Source of the DNA: Stenocarpella maydis | Lineage: Eukaryota > Ascomycota > Sordariomycetes > Diaporthales > Diaporthaceae | Length of the DNA: 64,000 bases | Direction: 5' to 3' | Assembly (NCBI GenBank): GCA_002270565.1 | Contig: NQMI01000078.1 | Span: forward strand, 152,030-216,029 | Notes under the pieces: model-generated | Told to the model about the DNA's origin: nothing | The model's input: the letters and a program-made list of their open reading frames with translations, nothing else | Database searches by the model: none | In this document: positions 23,583 through 35,048 of the stretch, piece after piece | Layout: every line of letters begins with the position of its first letter | How positions within the stretch are numbered: position 1 is the first letter of the stretch | Translations under genes and position numbers: made by a program

Positions 23583-24663
23583 ATGGATTTTGATTTAGGC
23601 TCAGAGAGTAATTTCTACGGTAAGAACAAGCCAATCGCTCTGTGGACAACTTCATATCTTACCTGCCTGTTCTCATGACGCTAATCGCTGTATCCATGCC
23701 AGGAGACAAGCAGGAAAAGGCTGATGTACGCAAGAGAGCGGATTCATTCGATGTGGATATGTACTGGGGCTAACAGAAACAGGGCTACAACGGTTACGAC
23801 GGTGTGGCCTGCACCCGTCAACTCGGTGAGACGGTGGGTCAGTTCCTCGCTCGTCTGCTCCCACCTGCCACCACACGAGTCACGTCCAACTGTCCATGGA
23901 TCTACATCTGGAACCCTTTGGTTCCGACCGACCGAGAGAACCCCGGCCAGGCAGGTGATGACGCGGTCGGAGGGGGCGAAATGACGGATGATTTCATCGC
24001 ACGAGGACGGAAAAGGCTCGATCAGTACAGTGACTTTGTCGTGAAGTACCGCACCATGACTGTGAGAATCTCTGCAAAGATCAGGGAAGAGAGCCAAAAG
24101 TTTACTTGTGACATCCTGAATCTAGCAAGCGAATTACGAGTGACCGAAGGCAAGGTGAGCATGTCTGCCAGCCGCTACTTCCTTAAAGGTCACCTTAGCG
24201 GTCCCACGGGTACTAACATTGGCCATTGGCATACCTAGTGGATGGTCTATCCATCCCCGGAAACTGCAACGATGTATGGGCAAAGGTTTCCCTTGCGAAA
24301 GCCAAGGGCGAGTAGGAATTGCCGCTAAGATCTCTCCGCGGGAGGACCCTCAGGAGTTTGACAGCCATCGTCTAGTCTGTGTCTACACCCGCGACTTAAT
24401 GACGAAGATGATGTTGCGAGGGTTTTGAAGCGGCTCAGGCAGCTGGGCATCATCCGCCAGAGACAAATCTGCTACAAGACAGGTAGGTGCAAAGCGCTGT
24501 CTGGTCAGCTGCTTTTCCAACGTGCGAGCACTACTAGTATCTCACGAACTAATACCGGGCACCCAGATGCATTCACCCACTTGGGGATCAATTCTGACAA
24601 CAGAATTGGTCTTGACGTTGGAAAGTACCGGCCCAGGGAGATCTTTGCCTACCTGGCGGAATG
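23583..24663 (+). pseudogene. Broken Bles03/DUF1917-domain gene
   Basis: Four exon-like pieces with good splice sites: 23583-23619, 23703-24154, 24239-24482 and 24567-24663. Together they read like the DUF1917 (Bles03-like, C11orf68-related) family: MDFDLGSESNFYG start, NCPWIYIWNPLVPTD, FIARGRKRLDQYSDFVVKY, then EGK joined to WMVYPSPETA, RLVCVYTRD, RLRQLGIIRQRQICYKTD and AFTHLGINSDN. The frame is broken by an in-frame TAA just after DVDMYWG (about 23772) and by three apparent single-base losses near 24268, 24312 and 24397. The TAA could come from CAA, the change RIP makes. The three indels each could be a homopolymer miscall, so sequencing error is an alternative. Family function is unclear (eIF4E-like fold in the human member). 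Sequence not repaired here beyond naming the breaks. Confidence 0.7.
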
Positions 24664-25060
24664 AGGTTCTGAAAAACAGCCCCGCGCTCAAGCCGAGCAA
24701 CTCGATGCATTTGATGCCTGGTCTAGGAACTGAGCTCGACCAGTTGATGGCGGGGAGTGGATTGATGATCGCTTTAGTAACATGCCTTGAAATATCTGCA
24801 TAAAAGAGCGTCCGAAAACCTCAATCAGCTGATCTTACCTACAGACAAGGTACAGGTGGGCTTTTTCAACGCTTGCTCAATCACCTGGGCATGTATCTGA
24901 GTTCCAACCGCTCACGCAAATGAACAGAGACCAGATCTGAAATTTGAATTCACATGTGATCAACTTTTACCAAGCGTGGTTAGTAACTTTTGGAGGTTAA
25001 ACGCTGGGAATCTAATTGCAACTAACTTCTATCGTCTTACTCAGAGGGCACTCGTGGCCA
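24664..25060. other. Short convergent intergenic region
   Basis: Lies between the ends of the DUF1917 pseudogene and the permease gene. No gene seen. Confidence 0.5.
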
Positions 25061-26720
25061 TCAGGAGTTTGAGTTATCGGCACAAGACCATGCGGCTGAC
25101 CCGCCAGTCTCCCTGTAGGTGTTTGCGATGCCCACAGCCGATCCATACGTGCCAGAAATCATCAGGAAGGTTCCTGACACAACCACGAAAACGCTGACAC
25201 CGACCATCAGTATCCAGCTGGCCGAGCGCTCAACCTTTCCTCGGGACCAGTTGTCGTATAACCACATGCAACCCATTGGCTGGAATGACATGAGGGTTCC
25301 GAGGAGAGCTCCGACCAATGAGACAAGTCCGTTGAACACGGGGATTCCACTGGCGATTACATAGGCTACAACCGCAGTGCCCAAGGTGCATCCAAACCAA
25401 GTTGACCAGGAAACCCAGGTATTGGCTTGTAAGTGCCGGCTTCCGCGGAGAACACGGACGAAAATGTATTTGGCCGGCAGCTATTTGAATTGTTACTTAA
25501 CCACTCAGGTCCTGATTGAACGGTTATTCGATCAAACTCACATGAATGGTGAGGATTGTGGACACGAACAGGCCCGGAAGGGCCACGCCGTAGCACACTT
25601 TCTTCATGACATGACCAGCTGAGCCCAAGGCAGGCGATGCGACGTATGACCCACAGTAGTAATAGACAACGACTCCGATTGTGATGTAGACCCCAGACAC
25701 AACTGACTGGCACAAGATCAGTGATCGAGTGTACAGACGTGGGTCTTTCATCTCGGCCTGGATGTTGAAGTAGGCGGGAATGCCGCCGAAGGCAAAGATC
25801 AAAGACGAAATGGCGGAGACGGCACTTGAAAAGTCGGGGGTGTTGGTGAGCTTGAAGTCAGAAACCCACACGCCTTCTTGAGGCGCAGCAGCAGGCCGCT
25901 CCTGGACGCCGACAGCAATCGCGAGGATCAAGACTGGTGGGAGATTCGTCAGTAAGGTCGAGGCACACATGGCTGAGGATAAAACATACTCGAGGTGACG
26001 ATAGTGCCTACACCGGCCCAGGCAAGCCAACTCATCTTGCCAAGGGTCCTGATGCTGGCAAACATGAAGCCTACGATGGCACCGACGACCACAAAGATGG
26101 CCGTACAAGTTGCGTGGCTCGATACTGCGTTCAGACCAATAGAAACGCTGAGCATGCCGGAGCCGGCGATGAATGTCCAATCTGATTTGTGTAAGCTGGG
26201 GGCTTCTTGGAATAATAGGCGTGTGGCACGGGGATATGCACATACATAGGCAGAAGGCGGCGCCGAAAACTTCACGACCGATACGGCCAAACATCAAAAA
26301 CCCAGCATCGTCGACACCATAGACTTCGGGATGGGCGCGCTTGAAGGTTCCTACGACATAGCCGGACCATGTTATGATCGCGCCTATCGCAATGAGGCAG
26401 ATAATGCCCGGTATAATGCCCAACGTGTCGAAAACGGTGGGAATGGACAGCACACCGAGGCCTATCGAGGCCTTCGTCATGAGGCCGGCCGCTCCAATCC
26501 ATCCCAACTATAAAGTTATACAGCATCAGCCTTACAACTAACATACTTCGGTACCTTATTTCAGAATTGGAACTCGTACGCTTTTGTAGTCGGGACCATC
26601 TTCTGACACCTCGCCAAAAACAGCATCGCTCTGAGTCGCAGGATTCGTCTTGACACCGTATAGTTCGCCCGGCTCGCCGTCGTCGTAAGGCGCGCGTGTA
26701 ATATCCTTCTTCTCAGACAT
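25061..26720 (-). CDS. Neutral amino acid permease, Mtr-like (AAAP family)
   Basis: Five exons: 26720..26580, 26507..26246, 26181..25990, 25933..25542 and 25480..25061. Introns are 72, 64, 56 and 61 bases, with gtacga, gtatgt, gtatgt and gtgagt donors. The 468-residue product has the layout of the Neurospora Mtr neutral amino acid permease: a hydrophilic N-terminus ending DAVFGEVSEDGPDYKS, then TM1 with GWIGAAGLMTKASIGLGVLS, GYVVGTFKRAHPEVYGVDDAG, and YWTFIAGSGMLSVSIGLNAV restored exactly across intron 2. About eleven membrane segments follow, with FGGIPAYFNIQAEMKDP in the middle and a short tail. It should import neutral aliphatic and aromatic amino acids at the plasma membrane by proton symport. 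All exons keep frame and no lesion is visible. The start ATG (MSEKKDITR) is the first in frame; an upstream GTG is ignored. Confidence 0.88.
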
Positions 26721-29700
26721 TTTGGTAAGTTTCTCCACGTGGCCAAGGGCCAAGGATTGTGTTGGAGACACGATGAACGCCGACTCTAGGCTTGATTTGA
26801 AGGGAAGAAAAGTCTGGGTATCTCATTTTTGATTCCTGAATCGGCCACCCCCCCCTCCCCCACAACGCTTAAATCCACCCCGGTCAGAGAAAGATATCCC
26901 TAGACTCTCATTGCGGATTCAGAGATCCATTGGTGCATGCTTGGCCGTGGTTTGGGTCCACCTCAGCTGGGCGGCTCGTCTACACTACATGTCTGACGCA
27001 CCTACCGGCCTGCCGGCTTGTAGTGGATAACCCACAAACGATGTACCTAAAAGGCCGGCGAGATGTACGCAACCAGGCTGCATTAATCTCGGTCGTTTCC
27101 CGGCGCTTTGACGGCTCGTTCCCATCTGAGTCTGGTACTCAAGCCCTCGTAACTGGCCCGTTCAAAGTGAAAGCACAGTTCAGACTGCCAACAGTACAGT
27201 GCACAAAACACATCGATGCCCCATGGGGTATGAAACCCAATTGTCCACATTTTGGGTCTCCATCTGACATCAAACTCGCGGCGTGCGCGGTCCTGATCTA
27301 TCTCGGTATGGCGAGGTTGCCCTGCGGCCGGACAAACTTTAACATGGATAGACCCCGCTGCTCCTGATATTCCGAGCACATGACGGGCAGACGTGTGTGG
27401 GTGTGGTCGCACTCGCCTGGCCGTGGCCATGTCCCTAGCTCGCGGCTTTTGCAGGCGTGAAGGCTCCAGATGTCAGTAACCCAGAAACACATCGCCTGTA
27501 CACATACCGAGGTCCCGATTAAACGGCGGAGTGAAGTCTCCATCTACATAGGCATCCATCTAACATATCTATGTTTTCCTTTTATCTATTTCCACTTTTA
27601 CTGTTGTTCTAAGGTCCCGCCGAGAGACTGACGCGGCACCAGGGCAGATATTGTGTCAGGGTGTGTAGATTTGAGCATTGAATTATACATCAAACCCCAC
27701 AGCAGAAAAGTCTCACAATACTAGGGGCGGGAACGGACCAAGAAGCCAAAGAAATTGCGCTGCGTGGGCCATGACACTGGTGGGCCATTTGCAGGACCGA
27801 CGAAAGCCGACAAATAAATAGTACGCGTATCTTTGGATCCTTGCGACGTAGGCAACAAACATAGTACTCAGTCTCCGCTGATCCCAATCAATCCTGGTCG
27901 CCTAATGGAGCCGCATCAAGTTTCAGAGCTTGCCCCGATTCGTGCACCGTCGCTCGCATCTGTCTTCATTAGCTAATTCATTGCTAAACCTTGTCGTGAC
28001 GCCCAGGTTGCCCCTACTCGATGCCACTTGTTTGCGGCGAGGTGATCCGCTTTGCAACGCCTTGTGGCGGATCCGCATCCTTTCTACAGTCCGGTTATTC
28101 GCCTTGTCGCGGCTGAAGTTGTCCACACCAACAACCTCATGCTGTACCACCACCGCACAGAAGACGTATCTTTGGAAGCCCGTTTTTTTGTCTGTCTAGT
28201 ATTACTGTATCTCGGTGTTATGTCGCGTATATTGAGCTCGAAATCAGCTGTAAAAGCTGAAAGCATACCTAGGCATGCATAGTTCAGCAGATGTATCAGG
28301 CAGAAGCAAAAATCTGTAATTGACCACCGAAGCTATCCTCCACTGTCTTAATTTCTTCATGACTACCCGTGCGTAGCGCGGCACAACTCGCCTCTCGAGG
28401 CTACCTTGCTAACTCCTTTCGCACCCACTGCTTCCGCATACGCGTCAGAGTCGTGGCTGGGACCAAAGCTTGATCTGCGGTACGAACACATGAGATCAAC
28501 AGCAAAACACGACTCGCTCCGTTAACCGATCGCCACTCGCCTGGACAACCAAGTAAGCCGTGCTGTGAAGTACTTGCATACTGCTCCATGCTGGACCCAA
28601 TAATAAAGTGTTGCCTGATCCCTTATCTGTACATGGTCTGGCCCCGTAAATTCTCAACCTGCTGCTGGTTGCTACAGATAAGATACTTGTGTCCTGGCGT
28701 AAGCCTATAACCATCTAAATATCTGTAATCATTGGTATCTTGAGCATCCAAGAGTGATAGCAGAATATCTCGCTGTTAAAATGAGTTGGCGGTGTTTGAG
28801 CAGAACAAGCGCCTGGCCGAGAATCCACAGGTCTGCTAAACCAGCCATGGGAAGGAGTGAGCATTGGGTCTGGATGCCGTCTGCAGTCACCATGGCCGTT
28901 GGCAATACTGCACTCAAAGAACTCTGAAGAACACAAGTGCCTCTCCTAGGCAGACTAAACCTCACATTGTCCACATTGGCATGTTGGTGCCACCGTGTCG
29001 GATACAACTGCCCGCTCAGGACACTTGTGGGTATCCTTTCCTTTGTGGATTCGCTGGTCTGGATCAACAGTTGGGTTCACTTCATCGATAATCGTACCCC
29101 TCTGAGTGAACCGCTGCAAGAGCCAGTACTATGTTGGCTCCACAACCGGTCTGCTCATGCAATACGCACGTGCGCGTGTTGTATGTATAAGTGAGAGGTC
29201 CCTCCGGGCTTGGACGGTTGAAAGTGTGACCCAGCCAGACAAGACTGACTGGCAACAGTCAGTCGTCGGAAATGCTCCAAAATGACCAATCCTCCAGATA
29301 TTGGAGCTGAGCGGGAAAATAAACCAGACTGACTCAACAGATATTGTCGACCTTGGAATTAACAGTAATGAAGTCTATAGTCATCTCACAGATTGCTGAC
29401 CTTCAGAGCGTCCGTCCGTGTCACTAATTTCACAACAACCGAGGCTTGAAAATTTCTGGAAGATAAAATCAAGTTGACGCTCAAAAGTTTCCAAGGGGAG
29501 ACTGAACTTTTCCCACCCTGCTGAACATAAGTGAAAATGCCGACTAGTTAACGTGCGGAGGTTAAATCCCATCTTTGTGCACCTGCTGTATCTTAACATT
29601 GCGCATGCATTCAGGGTGACTCAGCGGTGGACCCCTTATCTCAGCCATTCTTTGGGTCTGTATTCCCATATTCACAGCTGTATGACCTTTTTGACAATGT

Positions 29701-29780
29701 GAATATCACAATGCTAAAACTTTATTGTGCTGTTTGACAGGGGTTGTGTGCTTCTTAAACTGTACCCAGGTGGATGGAGA

Positions 29781-29790
29781 TACCTAGGTA
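29781..29790. repeat. Palindrome TACCTAGGTA
   Basis: Third exact copy, in gene-free DNA. Confidence 0.6.
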
Positions 29791-30109
29791 GTGAATGCTC
29801 CTAGCAAAGATTTTTTACATGACCTTTTTCTCCCTCTTTTTCAGCCTTGTTTTTTTTCATCCAAAAAATCTGAGCTCATCTTGTGCTTGTGGCGGGTGTG
29901 ATGAGTCGGCAGATACACAATCTTTTGCATTTGCAGTCGCCATATGGCAATATATACCAGCAGCTTGCTATAGTTCTAACTACTTAGCACATGGGAATAG
30001 AGATCACCCGGCTTCTTATAGATATCTAATTAGGCTTACTGCCATTCACTAGTAGCCTGGTAACCTCCTATTCACTGACAGGGTGCTTACTTATCTAAGG
30101 GCGAATTAG

Positions 30110-30119
30110 TACCTAGGTA
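30110..30119. repeat. Palindrome TACCTAGGTA
   Basis: Fourth exact copy, 329 bases after the third. Confidence 0.6.
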
Positions 30120-30907
30120 TCCCTCTTAATTTTGACGCCCAACATTGAGTTTTTACGGCCGTTTAGGGAGATGTCTTTAGGAGCTGCCACTCATATTCAC
30201 CTCAGTCAGTTTTCACTTAAAAAGATCAGTCGTGCTTATGTTTCTGGGGCCTGAATGACATTTGGACTTCCTTCATGGTTGTGAAATGAGTAGTTACCAC
30301 CTCAAGTGACCAAGATGCATGTTCCATAGCTATCAGTATCATACTGAGATGCTTGGCATGTTCAATGAAGAACCAATAATCACCGAAGTGTACTTTCTGT
30401 CACACTTTGGGTTACCTGCTGAGCCAGAACATTCTGATGCTTGAGCGATCTGTTACGGCTCTAAGTTACTCCTTTCATGACGACTGCACATGTGATGGTC
30501 CCGGTTGAGCTGGCCGCGGCACTTGGCGGATGAGTCCAGGAATAAAACAGTAGCACTTATGAGTTTCCCAAGAAGCTGGGTGAAGTTCAATGGTGATAGT
30601 AATGATTTAACTCCAGTCCACTTCTGAAATGCAGGTGAATCAGCGGCGTGATATAGATGCTTTCGAGCCTGACGCCACCATCTCGACTTGGCAGCAGGCG
30701 CAAACACCATAGTGAATGTATCAACTGCAGCTTTTAAACCCCAGATTTTCTTCGAACAGTTTTTCTGAATTCTTCTCAATACCCATCGCATGCGACCACG
30801 ATCTCAGACATTCGATTGAGGCAGCATACAAAGCTAAACAAGCAACCAGCCAACCAAGACAAGAAGAAACCAAGCGATCTCAACCACATTCCACACACCC
30901 ATTCAAG

Positions 30908-31126
30908 ATGTGCATCAACTGGTACTACCAGTACACCCGCTGCGGCCATGCGCGATTCGAGCACCGCGAGAAGTGTGGCTATTACCGCAGGTACGGCGAA
31001 TGCGACAACGTTGGCCGGGAGTACCTCCGCGGTGGAGGTACCTGCCCCCGCTGCTTCAGAGACAACTTGACGGGTGGACTGGACAAGAGCCTGCGATACT
31101 TTAGCTCAGGTGGCTCGCGCAAGTAG
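30908..31126 (+). CDS. Small Cys/His-rich fungal protein, putative zinc binder
   Basis: A 72-residue protein starting MCINWYYQYTRCGHARFEH. Cysteines fall at residues 2, 12, 23, 32, 46 and 49 and histidines at 14 and 19; the CGH and CPRC pairs look like metal ligands, so a small zinc-ribbon-like fold is likely. From memory, short fungal proteins opening MC-x-x-x-YY-x-x-x-CGH are common and uncharacterised. The A-rich leader just upstream (about 30815-30905, rich in ACAAG/ACCA) is typical of well-expressed fungal genes and supports the ATG at 30908; longer in-frame extensions upstream are leader sequence. There is no signal peptide. The tail is basic (SRK). The gene is convergent with the amidohydrolase, with 261 bases between them. 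Confidence 0.65.
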   Translation: MCINWYYQYTRCGHARFEHREKCGYYRRYGECDNVGREYLRGGGTCPRCFRDNLTGGLDKSLRYFSSGGSRK

Positions 31127-31387
31127 TCAGAGCCTTTGCGAACACGTAAGTACCTTTTGGAACCTCAGTGCCTTGGACCTACGACTTACGATCTACGACG
31201 TCAGACACCACCTCGATACACAAGCACGAGAAGGTCCCAGCAAACTGTGCACAGGGGCGAAGGCATGGAGGTAGCTAAGGCTTGTTAGGTGAAGTTTGGT
31301 TTGGGCTGAGATGGTGCAAGGATATGACCAAGGAGACCAGGTCAACATCCAGATGTCAGGAGCCATTCTACTGTGGAGGGCCAGGTA

Positions 31388-32527
31388 TTACTGATCGCCT
31401 AATCTCAAGATCCTCCTCGCATTCTCGTACGCAAGTTTCTTTTTCGTGTGTGTGTTCATCTCCAGGCGGTCGAACCAGGTTGAAATCTCCGTGTCATCTT
31501 CGAATGGGTAATCCACACTGAACATCACCCGATCCTCGCCGGTCCACCTCAAGGTTTCTAGCAGAGTCCCAGAGTCCTGCACCCCTGATGTTGTCACATA
31601 GAAGTTATTCTCCCAGTAGTACTGGGCAGTCTGTTCCCCCTTCCAATAGTGCACGAAATGCCTCATCCGATGATTTATGCGTGGTAGGTAGAATGGCAAG
31701 CCCTCGCCGCAGTGTCCGAGGATGATCTTCAGAGACGGGAAGTCGTCGAATACTCCACTGACCATTAGCCGTAGTGCGTGGGCTGCCGTTTCCGACGAGA
31801 AGCCCCAGGTCGACCCAGCGAGGAAGTTGTAACCACCGTATACCAGCTGCTGGCCCGGTGGAGGCGGTCGAGGATGCAAGTAGATTGGAACGTCCAGCTC
31901 GACCACCTTCTCCAGGAATACACGGTTGCTTGGGTGGTCCAGATACACGACGCTGTCTTCTGAGCCGTTGTTCGTGTACCCGCCCACGAAGCTGCCCACG
32001 CCTCTCAGTTCCTTGATGCAGCGTTCCAGTTCTGCGGCCGCGCTGGGTGGGTCTTGGAGAGCATTACTGCACCAAAATTTGAACCGGTCACTGTAATTGC
32101 CGCGGGTATATATTCGTGTGATTTCGTCATTCACAAACCTGGCAGCCTCAACGGCAAACGTAGTATTGAACACGCCTTGGATCCCTGGCGCACCGTACAG
32201 AAGGACAGTCTTGCTGATATTGGCGGCATCCATGGCTGCGACGCGGGAGTCGATGTTCGTAATCCGTGCCATCACGTCAGAGACGTACTCGGGAAGGTCA
32301 AAGTTGACCTCATTGGTGTAGTTGACAAAGGGAGTTGTGAAAGTTCCGGACAAGAGCGTGTTCCCAACGTGCTCCTCCAGTGCAATTTTGCCTGGGATGG
32401 AGGACGTGAGGTCATGAAACGTGGGACGGCCGGAATTGATGACTTCCTCCTCCGGAATGTAAGCCGGCATTTGCGCGATAGCAAGAGTGGAGAGGACGAG
32501 GACTATGATGCTACTGTGAATCGACAT
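31388..32527 (-). CDS. Secreted amidohydrolase 2 family protein
   Basis: An intron-free 379-residue protein. Residues 1-19 (MSIHSSIIVLVLSTLAIAQ) are a signal peptide. The mature part is an amidohydrolase_2 TIM barrel of the type found in gamma-resorcylate and 2,3-dihydroxybenzoate decarboxylases. Likely metal ligands are visible: IALEEH (Glu51/52, His53), IYLHPR (His218), LGHCGE (His272) and SVDYPFE (Asp339). Length is slightly above the usual 320-350, accounted for by the signal and an inserted linker. Asn-x-Ser/Thr sites are numerous (near residues 69, 103, 121, 144 and 187), consistent with secretion. The probable reaction is decarboxylation or hydrolysis of a phenolic or related substrate; the substrate cannot be inferred. 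Members of this group are usually cytosolic, so the clear signal peptide is notable. All motifs are intact. Confidence 0.85.
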   Translation of the reverse strand: MSIHSSIIVLVLSTLAIAQMPAYIPEEEVINSGRPTFHDLTSSIPGKIALEEHVGNTLLSGTFTTPFVNYTNEVNFDLPEYVSDVMARITNIDSRVAAMDAANISKTVLLYGAPGIQGVFNTTFAVEAARFVNDEITRIYTRGNYSDRFKFWCSNALQDPPSAAAELERCIKELRGVGSFVGGYTNNGSEDSVVYLDHPSNRVFLEKVVELDVPIYLHPRPPPPGQQLVYGGYNFLAGSTWGFSSETAAHALRLMVSGVFDDFPSLKIILGHCGEGLPFYLPRINHRMRHFVHYWKGEQTAQYYWENNFYVTTSGVQDSGTLLETLRWTGEDRVMFSVDYPFEDDTEISTWFDRLEMNTHTKKKLAYENARRILRLGDQ

Positions 32528-35048
32528 GATGCCAAGGAGATGGGCCCCGAGCAGTTGGGTAAAGAGGTCAAGAGCAGATAAGAATAACTTTTAGCCAGTT
32601 GTTGTACAACATCAAAGTATGGACACTGTGGCAGGTGTAAAAAAAGTCTTGGTTCGTTATTTATCCAACATCTTAGGTCTGCTTGGGATGCCACCATCTT
32701 AATCTTATCCCGACCCTTCGTGCCAAGCCCCGCCTCTTGAACCGCGCTACTAATTACTACTGCTATCAGCATGCGCTTCTGCAGAGCGCAGCGTTGCATG
32801 GCGCCCTGCCTTATATGCAGGTGCCCGATGAAGTATCCGTCTCATTGGCCTTCGCGTAACACTTTCCTTTTAGAGATAGCTTGCATGTGGAATTACATCA
32901 ATACATGATAGGTGTGCACAAAATACTTCAGGCCTAAATATGCTACCAGTTGATAGTTAGCATACTAAACCTATTATTATGTATGTTGTTCAACTATAGC
33001 TACTGAATGTCAGTCACTTCACCGTAACTTGTTTGTCCAAAGATCCGACAGAATATGCGCCATCTCTTCGGTTAATAGTAGTGGAGGAAATTAAGGTACC
33101 AAAGGCATCAGTTCTTTTGCCGCATCGGTATTCTGCAATGCGCATTGCTTTTACAAACCCTGCTACACCTAAAGAGCCTACTAGTAGGTGATAATGATAG
33201 GATCGCCGAAGAGCCTCCAATAGACCTGCTTCGTGCCGTCAATCTACAGACGGGATCCAACTGGCTCGTTTGCGTAAGTCGGATCTCGACACATGGTAAC
33301 GTTAGTCCGAACCTCTGTGTCCATTTACTTGCTCCAAGACATGACCAGTCGTTGAAAGCCCCTTGCGCTAGATTAGCATCAGGTTTCATATGGAAAAAGA
33401 CCTGGAAATTCGGCATGTCACTCTGCTTGTCCATTTCGAACATGCTTGACTGCGGCACAGGCCTCATTGGCAACCTTTCGATATTTAACCGTCTCCAAAA
33501 TCTGGCCGAGGAACTGCTGAACAGTGGGTCACGCACCGATTCCGAGGCGATGGACATCACCATGCGTGGGGCGACAGATCCCGAGCATGCTTCGAAGTAT
33601 ACATCAAGACTGGTTCCTCTGCTAGAAGATCGGGAGGGAGGAGAGCAAGCGCTTCAGGAGGGGAATTGCAATGATCTGTTCATCAGTTACTCATTCCTCT
33701 TATTGTTGAGCAACACAGCTTCTATGCATCTCAGCTAGTTTTTGAAGATGTTATTGCCTGAGAGACTGGTATGCAGACTACATATCAGTTACAAAACTAA
33801 GCCGAAACCTTGGAAGTTATCCAGGTATCTACTCCGCAGGCAGAACACAACCATTTAAAAGCTTATCTGAGATAATTGTCGTGCACATCTGTGAAAGTGA
33901 CGGCAGAATTAAGGTCTGAGATTAGTATGGTGTCTGGTGGCAAAAAAAGGCGGGCTGCAAAGTCGTTGACTAGGTTAAAATCCCGAAGTAAAGACACAAA
34001 GTGAGAACCTTAATATACCTAAGTACCCATTGTGACTGTAGCCGTGTTGGATCACAGCCCCGACATCCGAGACTTGCAGTCGACCTAATTACTGTTCTCT
34101 GTACCAAATTTCCATTACCTTTTTCTTAAGAAGCAATGGAGAACAGGGGGGTGGGGGTGAAGAGAAACAGAATAAAAAATGAGTGCACCTACACAGGTAT
34201 AGTCTGTTGCAAGTAGTTATACAGATTCTCGAGGATAAATGCATATGTGGAAAATCACGTGTATTTCCACTGTGTCTTATTGGCACCGACATGGGGTCTT
34301 TTCAGCATTTCTTGATAACTTGAGGTATATATACTGTACATCTGGGTAGCGTGCTGTAGTTAGCCGATTTCACTCTTAACCGTATCATGATACTTCTTTT
34401 TTTGAAAAGGAGAAAAAAAAAGGGGGGGGGGAGAAAGGTGAGATACAGGCGGTCCCCTCATACAGTCGTAAACGCTCAGTAGGTACTCGTATTGCTGATC
34501 TGTATTCTGCGTCGTGGGTGGAAGAGTATCCTCTATGACATGACTCTGCTCGGCGGATTTTTCCTCAGGCGGGACGGCTCTTTCCCCAATGGGGCGATCG
34601 GTACCAATAGTACCTAGGTGGGTACTATTATCCCTGGTATAGCTCTGAAACAGGTGTGCTGTCGCTGCGCCCGACAGTCAGGCCGGGTTTGCAACAAGCA
34701 CTGCTACCATTGACCGCCAACTCTATATCCTGGGCATGAAGGCACGATACAACAAGTATATTTGGAGCTCAGTCTGTCCAAGCCTTTTTGTCAGCCGGTC
34801 ACCTCTAAGGCTGTATGACGCCATGAATTGTCGAGTCAGTGAAGTCGCTGCTGGTCCTGAGTATTTGTGGCTAACCCGAGTTGGCCCCCCGAGCCGTCTG
34901 GGGTAAACAAGGGAGGAAAAAACGGTCAAGCATTAAATGTTGACTGAACCCAATTTCCACCCACCGAACCGTCCAGGATCACTTTGGTAGATCTCAGCCT
35001 TAGAGTTGAGATCACAGCCAAATAAGTTTGGCTCCTGCCCCATTCAGA
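32528..35048. other. Gene-poor stretch, 2.5 kb
   Basis: The amidohydrolase promoter lies first. A plus-strand frame of 197 codons (33145-33738) has no recognised domain; its C-terminal part is hydrophilic and plausible as protein, but it overlaps a minus-strand frame of 151 codons and I cannot support either. A poly-A/poly-G purine tract runs at 34410-34437. A near copy of the TACCTAGGTA palindrome is at 34611. Confidence 0.4.

Larger units (their letters stand above)
26721..30907. other. Gene-poor stretch, 4.2 kb
   Basis: No supportable gene. The first 200 bases are the permease promoter, with C runs near 26848. Open frames of 60-145 codons on both strands have no recognisable content. Two exact TACCTAGGTA palindromes and one near copy (28266-28275) occur here. 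The text is only moderately AT-rich, so it may be heavily decayed older sequence. Confidence 0.4.

Noticed and set aside
33145..33738. A 197-codon plus-strand open frame
   Set aside because: Overlaps a minus-strand frame of 151 codons and has no recognised family; not supported as a gene.
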